Shown: in pieces, positions 1 to 6,346 of the stretch | Layout of the letters: each line of letters starts with the position of its first letter | How positions within the stretch are numbered: position 1 is the stretch's first letter | Source of the DNA: Lysobacteraceae bacterium | GTDB taxonomy: Bacteria; Pseudomonadota; Gammaproteobacteria; DSM-19610 | Length of the DNA stretch: 14,447 nt | Reading direction: 5' to 3' | Assembly: GCA_020201295.1 (NCBI GenBank) | Contig: JAIVHA010000025.1 | Location: forward strand, 1 to 14,447 | Position numbers and translations under genes: made by a program | Notes under the pieces: model-generated | The model's input: the letters and a program-made list of their open reading frames with translations, nothing else | Told to the model about the DNA's origin: nothing | The model's database searches: none

Positions 1-253
1 CATCCACGGCTTCCAGGATCTGGGCAATACTGATTTCGCTGGCAGGGCGCCGCAGGCAGTAGCCGCCACCGGGGCCACGCAGGCCGGTGACCAGGCCGCT
101 CTTGCGCAGGCGCGCAAACAGCTGTTCCAGGTAGGATACGGAAATGGATTGCTCGACCGAGATGTCCGCCAGGGTAACGGGACCATCGCGGTGGCGCAGG
201 GCGAGTTCCATCATCGCGGTTATGGCATGACGGCCTTTGGTGGAAAGTTTCAT
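1..253 (-). CDS. iscR: Rrf2-family Fe-S regulator IscR (5' part; 3' end outside window)
   Basis: The visible 84 codons begin MKLSTKGRHAITAMMELAL and continue through SISVSYLEQLFARLRKSGLV to RGPGGGYCL. This is the winged-helix domain of Rrf2 proteins and matches IscR closely (family IscR: MRLTSKGRYAVTAML, SYLEQLFSRLRKNGLV, RGPGGGYLL). The three cysteines that ligate the [2Fe-2S] cluster lie further downstream and are cut off, so NsrR or another Rrf2 paralogue is not fully excluded. The start is the ATG at 253-251, preceded by an AGAGG ribosome-binding site six bases away. IscR senses Fe-S status and represses the isc operon, which would lie to the left. Two IscR type-1-like palindromes at 338-384 support both the identity and autoregulation. 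Confidence 0.9.
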   Translation of the reverse strand, partial: MKLSTKGRHAITAMMELALRHRDGPVTLADISVEQSISVSYLEQLFARLRKSGLVTGLRGPGGGYCLRRPASEISIAQILEAVD

Positions 254-337
254 GGCAAACCTCTCAGTTTTTACGGTTGAAGAGTAGCGCGGGTGGGTAT
301 CTGGATTCCCCAGCGCAGGGATGGGAATAGTTTTATA

Positions 338-362
338 ATACTTGACTTAATTAGTCAAGATT
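338..362. promoter_or_regulatory. IscR type-1 operator, proximal to iscR
   Basis: A palindrome with 7-bp arms, CTTGACT-TAATT-AGTCAAG (341-359), flanked by ATA on the left. It matches the published E. coli type-1 consensus (ATASYYGACTRWWWYAGTCRRSTAT) at all but three positions. It lies about 85 bp upstream of iscR, next to an AT-rich stretch (331-340, TATTATAAAA on the minus strand) that could supply the -10. Holo-IscR binding here would repress iscR/isc transcription; that role is inferred from the known system. Confidence 0.75.
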
Positions 363-367
363 AAATT

Positions 368-384
368 CCGACTATTTTTGTCAA
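368..384. promoter_or_regulatory. second IscR type-1-like operator
   Basis: On the minus strand this reads TTGACAAAAATAGTCGG, which fits the 17-bp core YYGACTRWWWYAGTCRR at 16 positions. Its centre is 26 bp from the centre of the first site. The TTGACA at its upstream end could also serve as a -35 hexamer, although no good -10 sits 17 bp away. Two type-1 sites are also known in the E. coli iscR promoter. Confidence 0.55.
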
Positions 385-526
385 CCACTCTCGAATCACC
401 GCCTGGTTGCCGCCCGAGCGAAAATTCAGCAATATAGGGTCCGAGGCTGAAAATTTCCGGATTACAGAACCTTAACCAGGGCGACCGGGTATAAAAATAG
501 ACAATCCCGCGAGGAGTGGAGTGACA

Positions 527-988
527 ATGGCTGCAAACGAGCAAGACAAGCTGAAACAGGAACGGCGTGGTGCGGTTCGGGACAAACTGGCAACCCTGGT
601 GCAGACCCGCACCGAGGCCCTGGCGCTGTTCAGTGACCTGATCAGTCGGCGTCCCTTTGCCGTGGACCCCGAGGTCCGGAATGCCCTGCAGGAATTCTGC
701 GAGGCGCTCATCGACTATACCGCCAGTGCCCACTTCCAGCTCTATCGTTTCCTGGAAACCAACATCGAGCGGCGCGCGCCCGTATTGAAGGTGGCCGATG
801 AGGTGTATCCCCATATCGTGCGTACCACGGATGCCATTTTGGAATTCAATGACAAGTACGAGAAGGCCCGCCTGGAAGACTGTGTCGACTGCCTGCCAGA
901 GGATCTGTCCCGGCTGGGCGAGGCCCTGGCGGACCGCATCCAGCTCGAAGACCGCATGATCGGGGTACTGTCAGGCGCCCGTCACTGA
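527..988 (+). CDS. rsd: Rsd/AlgQ-family regulator of sigma-70
   Basis: A 153-residue protein with the family signature LQEFCEALIDYTASAHFQLY (mid-protein), followed by a VYPHI segment and LEFNDKYE; AlgQ has LQEFCGVLVDYVSAGHF and IYPRL at the same places. Rsd (E. coli) and AlgQ (Pseudomonas) bind region 4 of sigma-70 and shift RNA polymerase toward other sigma factors in stationary phase; length and an all-helical composition fit. The ATG at 527 was chosen over the in-frame GTG at 521 because the GAGGAG at 511-516 sits 10 bases before the ATG but only 4 before the GTG. The gene runs away from iscR and overlaps the tail of the convergent membrane gene by seven bases. An AT-rich TATAAA at 490-495 may be its -10, but no clear -35 was seen. 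Confidence 0.85.
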   Translation: MAANEQDKLKQERRGAVRDKLATLVQTRTEALALFSDLISRRPFAVDPEVRNALQEFCEALIDYTASAHFQLYRFLETNIERRAPVLKVADEVYPHIVRTTDAILEFNDKYEKARLEDCVDCLPEDLSRLGEALADRIQLEDRMIGVLSGARH

Positions 989-1626
989 TCCCCTTCCTCC
1001 ATCAACTGGCGCGCCTGTTCCCGTGACAGGTAGCGCCAGGGTCTTGGCACCAACCCCGGTACCCGCGTCCGGTAGCGCTCGTAGATCTCGCCCAGTTCGC
1101 GCACCAGCTTCCGTTCTTCCAGGTGCGAACCTGCCACCAGGTAGGCCGTGATCCACAGGGCCGATACCAGTCCAGCGGCATTCATGTCCCGGGTCCAGAG
1201 GATCACCAACCCGAAGCTGTACCAGGGATGGCGCACGAAGCGGTGCCAGACGGACAGCCGGAAGGCACCCGGCCGGGTCCGGCCCTCCCGCCACTGCCGC
1301 AGGCCGAGGAAGTCGAGGCTGTCATAGGCACGGCTGCTGTGCAGAAATCCCACCAGGGCGAGCAGGGCAAGGCCGTTGGCCAGCCAGGCCCAGGCGCCCG
1401 ACCAACGCCACAGATAGGGGCCTTCATATATAAGAAAGAGCCCCACGGGACCGGCCAGCAGCACCAGCGCCAGCAGGTTGTAGCCCAGCCGGTAGCCGGG
1501 GCGCAGGCGCGGCCAGTGCCGGGCCACCCAGTCCTTGCTGGCCGGGCTGGCCAGCAGCGAATGCAGCCCGAAATAGACCAGCCAGGCGAGACTGAGATAA
1601 ATTAATAAGATACGATGTTCATCCAT
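982..1626 (-). CDS. integral-membrane methyltransferase-like protein (NnrU / isoprenylcysteine-methyltransferase-like)
   Basis: A 214-residue protein with about five hydrophobic segments (near residues 6-26, 46-66, 74-94 and two after 130). The C-terminal half carries the pattern of the PEMT/ICMT-like superfamily: HRFVRHPWYSFGLVILW, then GSHLEERKLVRELGEIYERYR and RVPGLVP. In that superfamily the RHP motif and the following Glu-Glu line the S-adenosylmethionine and active-site pocket. The N-terminal HSLLASPASKDW resembles NnrU-type proteins. The substrate cannot be told from sequence; phospholipid, small-thiol (MddA-like) and prenyl substrates all occur in related families. The start is the ATG at 1626-1624, without a strong Shine-Dalgarno. 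It is divergent from fbp, sharing a ~120-bp upstream region, and convergent with rsd. Confidence 0.7.
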   Translation of the reverse strand: MDEHRILLIYLSLAWLVYFGLHSLLASPASKDWVARHWPRLRPGYRLGYNLLALVLLAGPVGLFLIYEGPYLWRWSGAWAWLANGLALLALVGFLHSSRAYDSLDFLGLRQWREGRTRPGAFRLSVWHRFVRHPWYSFGLVILWTRDMNAAGLVSALWITAYLVAGSHLEERKLVRELGEIYERYRTRVPGLVPRPWRYLSREQARQLMEEGDQ

Positions 1627-1652
1627 GGATATCCCGAGAGCCCTGAGGCTGA

Positions 1653-1681
1653 TTCAAAGGTTGAGAATATACCGATATACT
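1653..1681 (+). promoter_or_regulatory. candidate sigma-70 promoter of fbp
   Basis: TTCAAA (1653-1658), a 17-bp spacer and TATACT (1676-1681) match the consensus hexamers at 4/6 and 5/6. The site lies in the AT-rich divergent spacer between the methyltransferase-like gene and fbp and would give a leader of about 60 bases. Confidence 0.4.
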
Positions 1682-1746
1682 GCCCGGCTGAATCTTTTTC
1701 GTGCGCCAAGGGCGCCTACGCCAACACCCCGACCGAGGATTACAGT

Positions 1747-2784
1747 ATGGATCACGGCACCACCCTGACCCAGTTCATCATCGAGGAGCAGCGCCGCATC
1801 CCGGGCGCCACCGGTGATTTCACCTCCCTGCTCAATGACGTGGTGACTGCCTGCAAGAAGATTGCCTGCGCCGTCAACCGCGGTGGCTTGATCGGCATCC
1901 TGGGCTCCGCCGGCAGCGAGAATGTCCAGGGCGAGACCCAGAAGAAGCTCGACATCATATCCAACGATGTCATGGTCAACTCCCTGGAGTGGACCGGCCA
2001 CCTGGCCGGCATGGCCTCCGAGGAAATGGACGATCCCCTGCCCATCCCGGCCATGTACCCGAAGGGCAAGTACCTCATCCTGTTCGATCCCCTCGACGGT
2101 TCCTCCAACATCGACGTGAACGTCTCGGTCGGTACCATCTTCTCCATCCTGTGCGCGCCGGAAGACTGCGAGAACCCGACGCTGGAGGACTTCCTGCAGC
2201 CTGGCACCAGGCAGATCTGCGCCGGCTACGCGGTGTACGGGCCGGCCACCATGCTGGTGCTGACCTCCGGCCACGGCGTCAATGGCTTCACCCTGGATCG
2301 TTCCATCGGCGAGTTCATCCTGTCCCACCCGGACATGATTATCCCCGCCGACACCCGCGAGTTCGCCATCAACATGTCCAACCAGCGCCACTGGGAAGCC
2401 CCCGTCAAGCGCTACGTGGATGAGTGCATCCAGGGCCAGGAAGGCCCCCGCGGCGAGGACTTCAACATGCGCTGGGTCGCCTCCATGGTGGCGGAAGTGC
2501 ATCGCATCCTCACCCGCGGCGGCATCTTCATGTATCCCATCGACGAAAAGCTCAAGGCCAGGGACCAGGCAGGCAAGCTGCGCCTGATGTACGAGGCCAA
2601 CCCCATGGGCTTCATCGTCGAACAGGCCGGCGGCGCCTGCAGCACCGGCCGCGAGCGCATCATGGAGCTCGAGCCCAGCGGCCTGCACCAGCGCGTGCCC
2701 GTCATCCTCGGTTCCCGCAACGAAGTGGAGCGCGTGGTGGCCTATCACCGCGAAAGCGACGGCGGCAAGCAGCAGGTGGCGTGA
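1747..2784 (+). CDS. fbp: fructose-1,6-bisphosphatase class I
   Basis: A 345-residue enzyme hydrolysing fructose-1,6-bisphosphate to fructose-6-phosphate in gluconeogenesis and, in autotrophs, the Calvin cycle. The metal/phosphate signature FDPLDGSSNIDVNVSVGT lies at residues 113-130, with the metal-binding EE at 92-93. The substrate-binding RGGIFMYPIDEK is near residue 256, followed by the conserved YEANPMGFIVEQAGG. Length is slightly above the E. coli enzyme (332). The ATG at 1747 has GAGGA (1735-1739) seven bases upstream and starts the conserved N-terminus (TLTQFIIEEQR). The frame is open further upstream, but that stretch overlaps the divergent gene and does not resemble the family. The 3' flank is a REPIN-containing palindrome rather than a classical terminator. 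Confidence 0.96.
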   Translation: MDHGTTLTQFIIEEQRRIPGATGDFTSLLNDVVTACKKIACAVNRGGLIGILGSAGSENVQGETQKKLDIISNDVMVNSLEWTGHLAGMASEEMDDPLPIPAMYPKGKYLILFDPLDGSSNIDVNVSVGTIFSILCAPEDCENPTLEDFLQPGTRQICAGYAVYGPATMLVLTSGHGVNGFTLDRSIGEFILSHPDMIIPADTREFAINMSNQRHWEAPVKRYVDECIQGQEGPRGEDFNMRWVASMVAEVHRILTRGGIFMYPIDEKLKARDQAGKLRLMYEANPMGFIVEQAGGACSTGRERIMELEPSGLHQRVPVILGSRNEVERVVAYHRESDGGKQQVA

Positions 2785-2825
2785 TCCGGGCGGACTGCGC
2801 TAGAGTGGGCTGAATAAAATTGTAT

Positions 2826-3013
2826 TGGCCACGGAAGCACACGGAATTACACGGAAAGATTGCATTGCTGCCAATGGAAGCCACCCGTAGGAGCGGCCTC
2901 TGGCCGCGAACCCTGTGTGGTACGCCGGGCATTCGCGGCCAGAGGCTGCTCCTACGGCGCCTTGCATTACGACGTAAATATTTTCCGTGTAATTCCGTGT
3001 GCTTCCGTGGCCA
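2826..3013. repeat. compound palindrome, copy 1: 32-bp CCGTG-phased arms enclosing a REPIN
   Basis: Bases 2826-2857 and 2982-3013 form a perfect 32-bp inverted repeat. Each arm carries CCGTG (or its complement) three times at exact 10-bp spacing. The arms enclose a REPIN (2886-2956) with short unique stretches on both sides. A second copy with the same arms is at 5820-6306. The element fills the fbp-mazG spacer and reads open for a long way in the mazG frame, which is not coding. Confidence 0.85.
2886..2956. repeat. REPIN 1 (paired inverted REPs)
   Basis: A REP beginning GTAGGAGCGGCC, with hairpin CGGCC-TCT-GGCCG and ending CGAA, is followed by about 20 unique bases and then its near-perfect reverse complement. 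The GTAG head and internal hairpin are those of REPs mobilised by RAYT (TnpA-REP) transposases. Confidence 0.85.
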
Positions 3014-3059
3014 TTCAGGTTTTTCGGTTTCATCCCCCTTGAGCTGCAAGGTGTCCGCC

Positions 3060-3869
3060 ATGAATGAACACCCGCCACCGGTTGAAGGCATACAGCGCTT
3101 GCTCGACATCATGGCGCGGTTGCGCGATCCCGACGGCGGGTGTCCCTGGGACCGCGAGCAGGACTTCGCTTCCATCGCCCCCTACACCATAGAAGAAGCC
3201 TACGAGGTGGCGGAGGCCATCGCCCACGGTGACCCGGAGGAACTGCGCGACGAACTCGGCGACTTGCTGTTCCAGGTGGTGTTCCACGCACGCATGGCCG
3301 GGGAGTGCGGTTGGTTCGGCTTCGATGACGTGGTGGAGGCCATCTGCGACAAGATGATCCGCCGCCACCCCCATGTGTTCGCCGATGCGGAGGTGGCCGA
3401 CGCCCGCGAACAGACCGAGGCCTGGGAGGCCATGAAGGCGCACGAACGGGCGCGCAAGCAACAGGACAGCAGTGTCCTGGCCGGTGTCTCGCTGGCCCTG
3501 CCGGGGTTGACCCGCGCGCGCAAGCTGCAGGCGCGTGCCGCGCGCATCGGCTTCGATTGGCCGGAGCAATCCGGCGTATTGGCCAAGGTCCACGAAGAGT
3601 TGCGGGAAGTGGAGCAGGCGCTGGAGAGCGGCACCACGGAGGCCATCGAGGAGGAGTTGGGCGACCTGCTGTTCGCCGTGGTGAACCTGGCGCGTCATCG
3701 GGAAGTGGATCCGGAAGCGGCGGTGCGCGCCGCCAACAGCAAGTTCACGCGCCGCTTCCAGCGCATGGAGCAATGTGCAAAGGAATCCGGCAATGACCTG
3801 TCAGGCCTTGGCCTCGAAGCCATGGATGCGTTGTGGGAGCGCGCAAAGCGCGAAGAGCAGGGTGGCTGA
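3060..3869 (+). CDS. mazG: nucleoside triphosphate pyrophosphohydrolase MazG
   Basis: A 269-residue protein (E. coli MazG 263) that hydrolyses (d)NTPs to the monophosphate and pyrophosphate and acts as a house-cleaning enzyme. Two tandem all-alpha MazG domains are visible. The first has CPWDREQDFASIAPYTIEEAYEV (residues 28-50, given here as its landmarks CPWD and EEAYE) and ELRDELGDLLFQVVFHA (61-77). The second has HEELREVEQAL and EEELGDLLFAVVNLAR. The EExxE plus DELGD pattern is the Mg-binding site. The start is the ATG at 3060, with AAGG eight bases upstream; this gives the usual N-terminus IQRLLDIMARLRDP. Upstream in-frame sequence crosses a palindromic repeat and is discarded. A REPIN follows the stop codon within 10 bases. 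Confidence 0.95.
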   Translation: MNEHPPPVEGIQRLLDIMARLRDPDGGCPWDREQDFASIAPYTIEEAYEVAEAIAHGDPEELRDELGDLLFQVVFHARMAGECGWFGFDDVVEAICDKMIRRHPHVFADAEVADAREQTEAWEAMKAHERARKQQDSSVLAGVSLALPGLTRARKLQARAARIGFDWPEQSGVLAKVHEELREVEQALESGTTEAIEEELGDLLFAVVNLARHREVDPEAAVRAANSKFTRRFQRMEQCAKESGNDLSGLGLEAMDALWERAKREEQGG

Positions 3870-3875
3870 CGTCCC

Positions 3876-3946
3876 CCTGTAGGAGCGGCCTCTGGCCGCG
3901 AACCGGCGTGCCACCCTTGTTCGCGGCCAGAGGCCGCTCCTACAGG
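3876..3946. repeat. REPIN 2
   Basis: CCTGTAGGAGCGGCC-TCT-GGCCGCGAA, then about 18 bases of spacer and the exact reverse complement ending TACAGG. It starts seven bases after the mazG stop codon. REP sequence is the same type as in REPIN 1. Confidence 0.88.
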
Positions 3947-3991
3947 TGCCATCGGGTTGCCGTGTTGGCAAGGGCAGGTCGTGGTCCTGGC

Positions 3992-4017
3992 ATAAAAAAT
4001 CCGGCTTGCGGCCGGAT
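3992..4017 (-). terminator. Rho-independent terminator of the ispB-tRNA-Pro transcript
   Basis: On the minus strand, ATCCGGC, a 5-base loop, GCCGGAT, then TTTTTTAT. A seven-pair stem with a U-tract lies about 20 bases beyond the tRNA CCA end, as expected for ending the ispB-tRNA transcription unit. Confidence 0.85.
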
Positions 4018-4036
4018 GATTCGCTTGCAGGGAATT

Positions 4037-4113
4037 TGGTCGGGCATGCAGGATTTGAACCTGCGACCCCCTCGTCCCGAACGAGGTGCGCTACCAGGCT
4101 GCGCCAATGCCCG
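4037..4113 (-). tRNA. tRNA-Pro (anticodon CGG)
   Basis: A 77-nt cloverleaf on the minus strand. The acceptor CGGGCAT pairs with ATGCCCG, followed by discriminator A and encoded CCA. D-arm GCGC-AGCCTGGTA-GCGC, anticodon arm CCTCG-TTCGGGA-CGAGG with anticodon CGG, and T-arm GCAGG-TTCAAAT-CCTGC. It resembles E. coli proK closely. It decodes CCG. Its 5' end is only two bases after the ispB stop codon, so it is probably released from the ispB mRNA by RNase P. Confidence 0.97.
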
Positions 4114-4115
4114 AG

Positions 4116-4976
4116 TCAGTAGTTCCGGTTGACGGAGAACTCCGCCAGTCCATACAAGGCATCCTTGTAGGGCGACTCCGGGAGTGGGGCCAGGGCTGCG
4201 ATTGCCAGGTCGGCCTCCTCCCGCGCGGATTGCGAAGTGTACGCGATGGCCTGGGTGGATTCAATGGCGGCCCGGACCTCGTCGATGCGCTCCAGGCCAC
4301 CTTTTTCGATGGCCTTGCGGATGATCTCGGCCTGCTCCGGGGTACCGTTGCGCATGGCGTGGATCAGCGGCAGGGTGGGCTTGCCCCCGGCCAGGTCGTC
4401 GCCCAGGTTCTTGCCCATCTCCGCCGCCGAGGCGCTGTAGTCGAGGGCATCGTCGATGAGCTGGAAGGCAGTGCCCAGGTGCATGCCGTAGTGGGCCATG
4501 GCCTGCTCGATCGGCTCCGGTTCTCCACCCAGCACGGCGCCGAGTTGCGCGGCGGCCTCGAACAGCTTGGCGGTCTTGTAGCGGATCACCTCGCGGTAGC
4601 GTTCCTCGCTGGTGTCGGCGTCATGGCAGTTGAGCAGCTGCAGCACCTCGCCCTCGGCGATGATGTTGGTGGTATGGGAAAGGATCTCCATGACCCGCAT
4701 GCTGCCCAGGCCGACCATCATTTCGAAGGCGCGCGAGTAGAGGAAATCGCCCACCAGTACGCTGGCCTCGTTGCCCCAGATGGCATTGGCGGTCTGCTGG
4801 CCGCGGCGCAGCACGGAGGCGTCCACCACGTCGTCGTGGAGCAGGGTGGCGGTATGGATGTCGTGAATATAATGATCCACGGCCCGGGCATCCGCCGCAA
4901 CGAGTGCGCGGATGTTGTCGAGGTCGATGATAGTGCTTTGATTAGAAAGCGTTTCTTGCATTTGTGGCGTGGGCAT
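4116..4976 (-). CDS. ispB: octaprenyl (polyprenyl) diphosphate synthase with a ~50-codon internal deletion
   Basis: Trans-polyprenyl diphosphate synthase making the ubiquinone side chain. Residues 18-37 match the IspB N-terminus and residues 40 onward match from IHTATLLHDDVVD (first DDxxD, 48-52) through ASVLVGDFLYSRAF, AEGEVLQLLN, the second Asp-rich motif FQLIDDALDY and KPTLPLIHAM. Compared with E. coli IspB, about 51 residues between these blocks are absent. They would have held the GGxKRxRP motif that binds isopentenyl diphosphate. The frame is kept, giving 286 residues instead of ~322. The loss maps to about 4861-4875, at a short AT-rich stretch. The product is predicted inactive unless the deletion is an assembly error. 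The start at 4976 is uncertain; an in-frame ATG at 4961 is possible. The gene is divergent from rplU. Confidence 0.85.
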   Translation of the reverse strand: MPTPQMQETLSNQSTIIDLDNIRALVAADARAVDHYIHDIHTATLLHDDVVDASVLRRGQQTANAIWGNEASVLVGDFLYSRAFEMMVGLGSMRVMEILSHTTNIIAEGEVLQLLNCHDADTSEERYREVIRYKTAKLFEAAAQLGAVLGGEPEPIEQAMAHYGMHLGTAFQLIDDALDYSASAAEMGKNLGDDLAGGKPTLPLIHAMRNGTPEQAEIIRKAIEKGGLERIDEVRAAIESTQAIAYTSQSAREEADLAIAALAPLPESPYKDALYGLAEFSVNRNY

Positions 4977-5098
4977 GGGGTGCGTAACCCGGGTTGGTGG
5001 CCGGGGGTCCTGCGCCGTCCCCGGGCCGGGGGTCATGGGCTTGCCGTCAGGGCGGGAAGTGTACCCCGGATGCCGGACCGGCACCAGATGAATCGGGT

Positions 5099-5127
5099 TT
5101 GACCGCCGGGCCGGGAGCCTATAGAAT
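5099..5127 (+). promoter_or_regulatory. sigma-70 promoter of rplU-rpmA
   Basis: TTGACC (5099-5104), a 17-bp spacer and TAGAAT (5122-5127); each hexamer matches the consensus at 5/6. It lies in the ispB/rplU divergent spacer and gives a leader of about 40 bases. Confidence 0.65.
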
Positions 5128-5172
5128 TGCCGGTCTTTCGGGCTGCTGTAATTACGTTTTGGAGATTCAGCC

Positions 5173-5484
5173 ATGTATGCGGTAATCAAGACCGGTGGCA
5201 AACAATACCGGGTTGCGAAGGGTGACACCCTGCGCGTGGAAAAGCTCGCCGGCGCCGAAGGCGATGCCGTGGAGCTGGGCAAGGTGCTGATGGTAGCCGA
5301 TGGCGACGACATCAAGGTCGGCGCTCCCTACCTGGACGGCGGCAAGGTGACAGCCACGGTCAAGGCCCAGGGCCGCGGCGACAAGGTGGAGATCATCAAG
5401 TTCCGCCGTCGCAAGCACCACATGAAGCGCCAGGGACATCGTCAGTCCTACACTGAACTGGAAATCACCGGTATCACCGGCTGA
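5173..5484 (+). CDS. rplU: 50S ribosomal protein L21
   Basis: A 103-residue protein starting MYAVIKTGGKQYRVAKGDTL, the typical L21 N-terminus. It also has VLMVADGDDIKVGAPYLDG and the RNA-binding FRRRKHHMKRQGHRQ with a C-terminal YTELEITGI, all conserved in bacterial L21. Same length as E. coli L21. GGAG at 5161-5164 is eight bases before the ATG. First gene of the rplU-rpmA operon; 17 bases separate it from rpmA. Confidence 0.98.
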   Translation: MYAVIKTGGKQYRVAKGDTLRVEKLAGAEGDAVELGKVLMVADGDDIKVGAPYLDGGKVTATVKAQGRGDKVEIIKFRRRKHHMKRQGHRQSYTELEITGITG

Positions 5485-5501
5485 GCACGAGGTAAAGCAA
5501 C

Positions 5502-5759
5502 ATGGCACACAAAAAGGCAGGCGGCAGTACCCGTAACGGCCGCGATTCGGAAAGCAAACGCCTGGGCGTCAAGATGTACGGTGGCCAGACCGTCAGCGCC
5601 GGCAACATCATCGTGCGGCAGCGCGGCACCCGTTTCCACCCCGGCCTGAACGTGGGCTGCGGCAAGGATCACACCCTGTTCGCCAAGGCCGACGGCGTGG
5701 TGACCTTCGTGGTGCGCGGTGACAAGAACCGCAAGTTCGTGGACGTGGTCACGAACTGA
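5502..5759 (+). CDS. rpmA: 50S ribosomal protein L27
   Basis: An 85-residue protein beginning MAHKKAGGSTRNGRDSESKR, the L27 N-terminal tail that reaches the peptidyl-transferase centre. GTRFHPGLNVGCGKDHTLFA follows. Length equals E. coli L27. A GAGG site sits about nine bases before the ATG. Co-transcribed with rplU and followed by a strong terminator. Confidence 0.98.
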   Translation: MAHKKAGGSTRNGRDSESKRLGVKMYGGQTVSAGNIIVRQRGTRFHPGLNVGCGKDHTLFAKADGVVTFVVRGDKNRKFVDVVTN

Positions 5760-5783
5760 TCGCGACTACATGACGCGATGCCG

Positions 5784-5810
5784 AAAGCCCCGTTTCGTGC
5801 GGGGCTTTTT
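5784..5810 (+). terminator. Rho-independent terminator of rplU-rpmA
   Basis: AAAGCCCC, a nine-base loop, GGGGCTTT and TT, with a second T-run at 5812-5817. It lies 25 bases after the rpmA stop codon and separates rpmA from obgE. Confidence 0.85.
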
Positions 5811-5880
5811 GCTTTTTAATGGCCATGGAAGCACACGGAAATACACGGAAAGAATACATTTCGGATAACCTGATCACGTC

Positions 5881-5906
5881 GTCATTGCGAGCGCAGCGCG
5901 GCAATG
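5881..5906. repeat. GTCATTGCGAGCG-type dispersed repeat (half)
   Basis: GTCATTGCGAGCGCAGCGCG followed by GCAATG. This resembles a dispersed intergenic repeat seen in many bacteria that reads GTCATTGCGAGCGnAGCGAAGCAAT. ATTGC and GCAAT form a short dyad. Only one copy is seen in the window, so assignment rests on recall of the motif. Confidence 0.45.
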
Positions 5907-5950
5907 GCGCATGGCATGGGCAATCGGTTTTTTCTTCTTACTAAGGTGGA

Positions 5951-6064
5951 CATTGACAAAGCCTCACGTCCCGCCGGCAGGACGCCATGAATACATCCCT
6001 GTAGGCTTGACGGCCGCGTCCATGCGGCCGACACCTGCCAACGGGACGTGAGGCTTTGTCAATG
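5951..6064. repeat. 23-bp inverted repeat around a GC-rich hairpin
   Basis: Bases 5951-5973 and 6042-6064 are perfect reverse complements over 23 bp (start CATTGACAAAGCC). The 68-bp interior holds a perfect seven-pair hairpin, CGGCCGC-GTCCAT-GCGGCCG, at 6011-6030. The design suggests a palindromic mobile or REP-like unit inserted inside the larger palindrome. Confidence 0.75.
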
Positions 6065-6189
6065 CAGGGTTTACCTGACAGTTGCAAAAAACCCTTTCGG
6101 AAAAGGCACCAAATCCCGATACCGGCAGGATGAGGGGCTATTGTGGATCGAAATGCCGGACCGCACGGGCGGTGAGATCCATGGAGGCA

Positions 6190-6243
6190 CCTGTAGGAGC
6201 GGCGCGAGCCGCGAACATTCGCGGCTCGCGCCGCTCCTACAGG
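6190..6243. repeat. REPIN 3 (variant stem)
   Basis: CCTGTAGGAGCGGC-GCGA-GCCGCGAA, a two-base spacer and the exact reverse complement ending TACAGG. The GTAGGAG head is shared with the other REPs, but the inner stem is CGGC/GCCG around GCGA, so it is a sequence variant of the family. Confidence 0.85.
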
Positions 6244-6346
6244 AGAGATTTTGCAATGATTGGGTTTAATAACATTTCCGTGTATTTCCGTGTGCTTCCG
6301 TGGCCATAATACTCGGCGCGCCCACCCACCGACTGGAACCCCTGCA

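Larger units (their letters stand above)
5820..6306. repeat. compound palindrome, copy 2: CCGTG-phased arms enclosing several nested repeats
   Basis: The 32-bp arms at 5820-5851 and 6275-6306 are inverted repeats of each other with one mismatch. They share the 10-bp-phased CCGTG pattern of the arms at 2826-3013. Inside are a GTCATTGCGAG-type repeat (5881-5906), a 23-bp inverted repeat (5951-5973 / 6042-6064) enclosing a GC-rich hairpin, and a REPIN (6190-6243). Together they make up almost all of the 587-bp rpmA-obgE spacer; no gene is seen here. Confidence 0.8.

Noticed and set aside
1654..2748. 364-codon open frame antisense to fbp
   Set aside because: Low-complexity His/Gly/Ala-rich translation with no family features; it mirrors the codon bias of the well-supported fbp on the other strand.
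2820..3059. N-terminal extension of mazG
   Set aside because: It runs through the palindromic repeat, has no ribosome-binding site and is absent from MazG proteins; the ATG at 3060 gives the family N-terminus.
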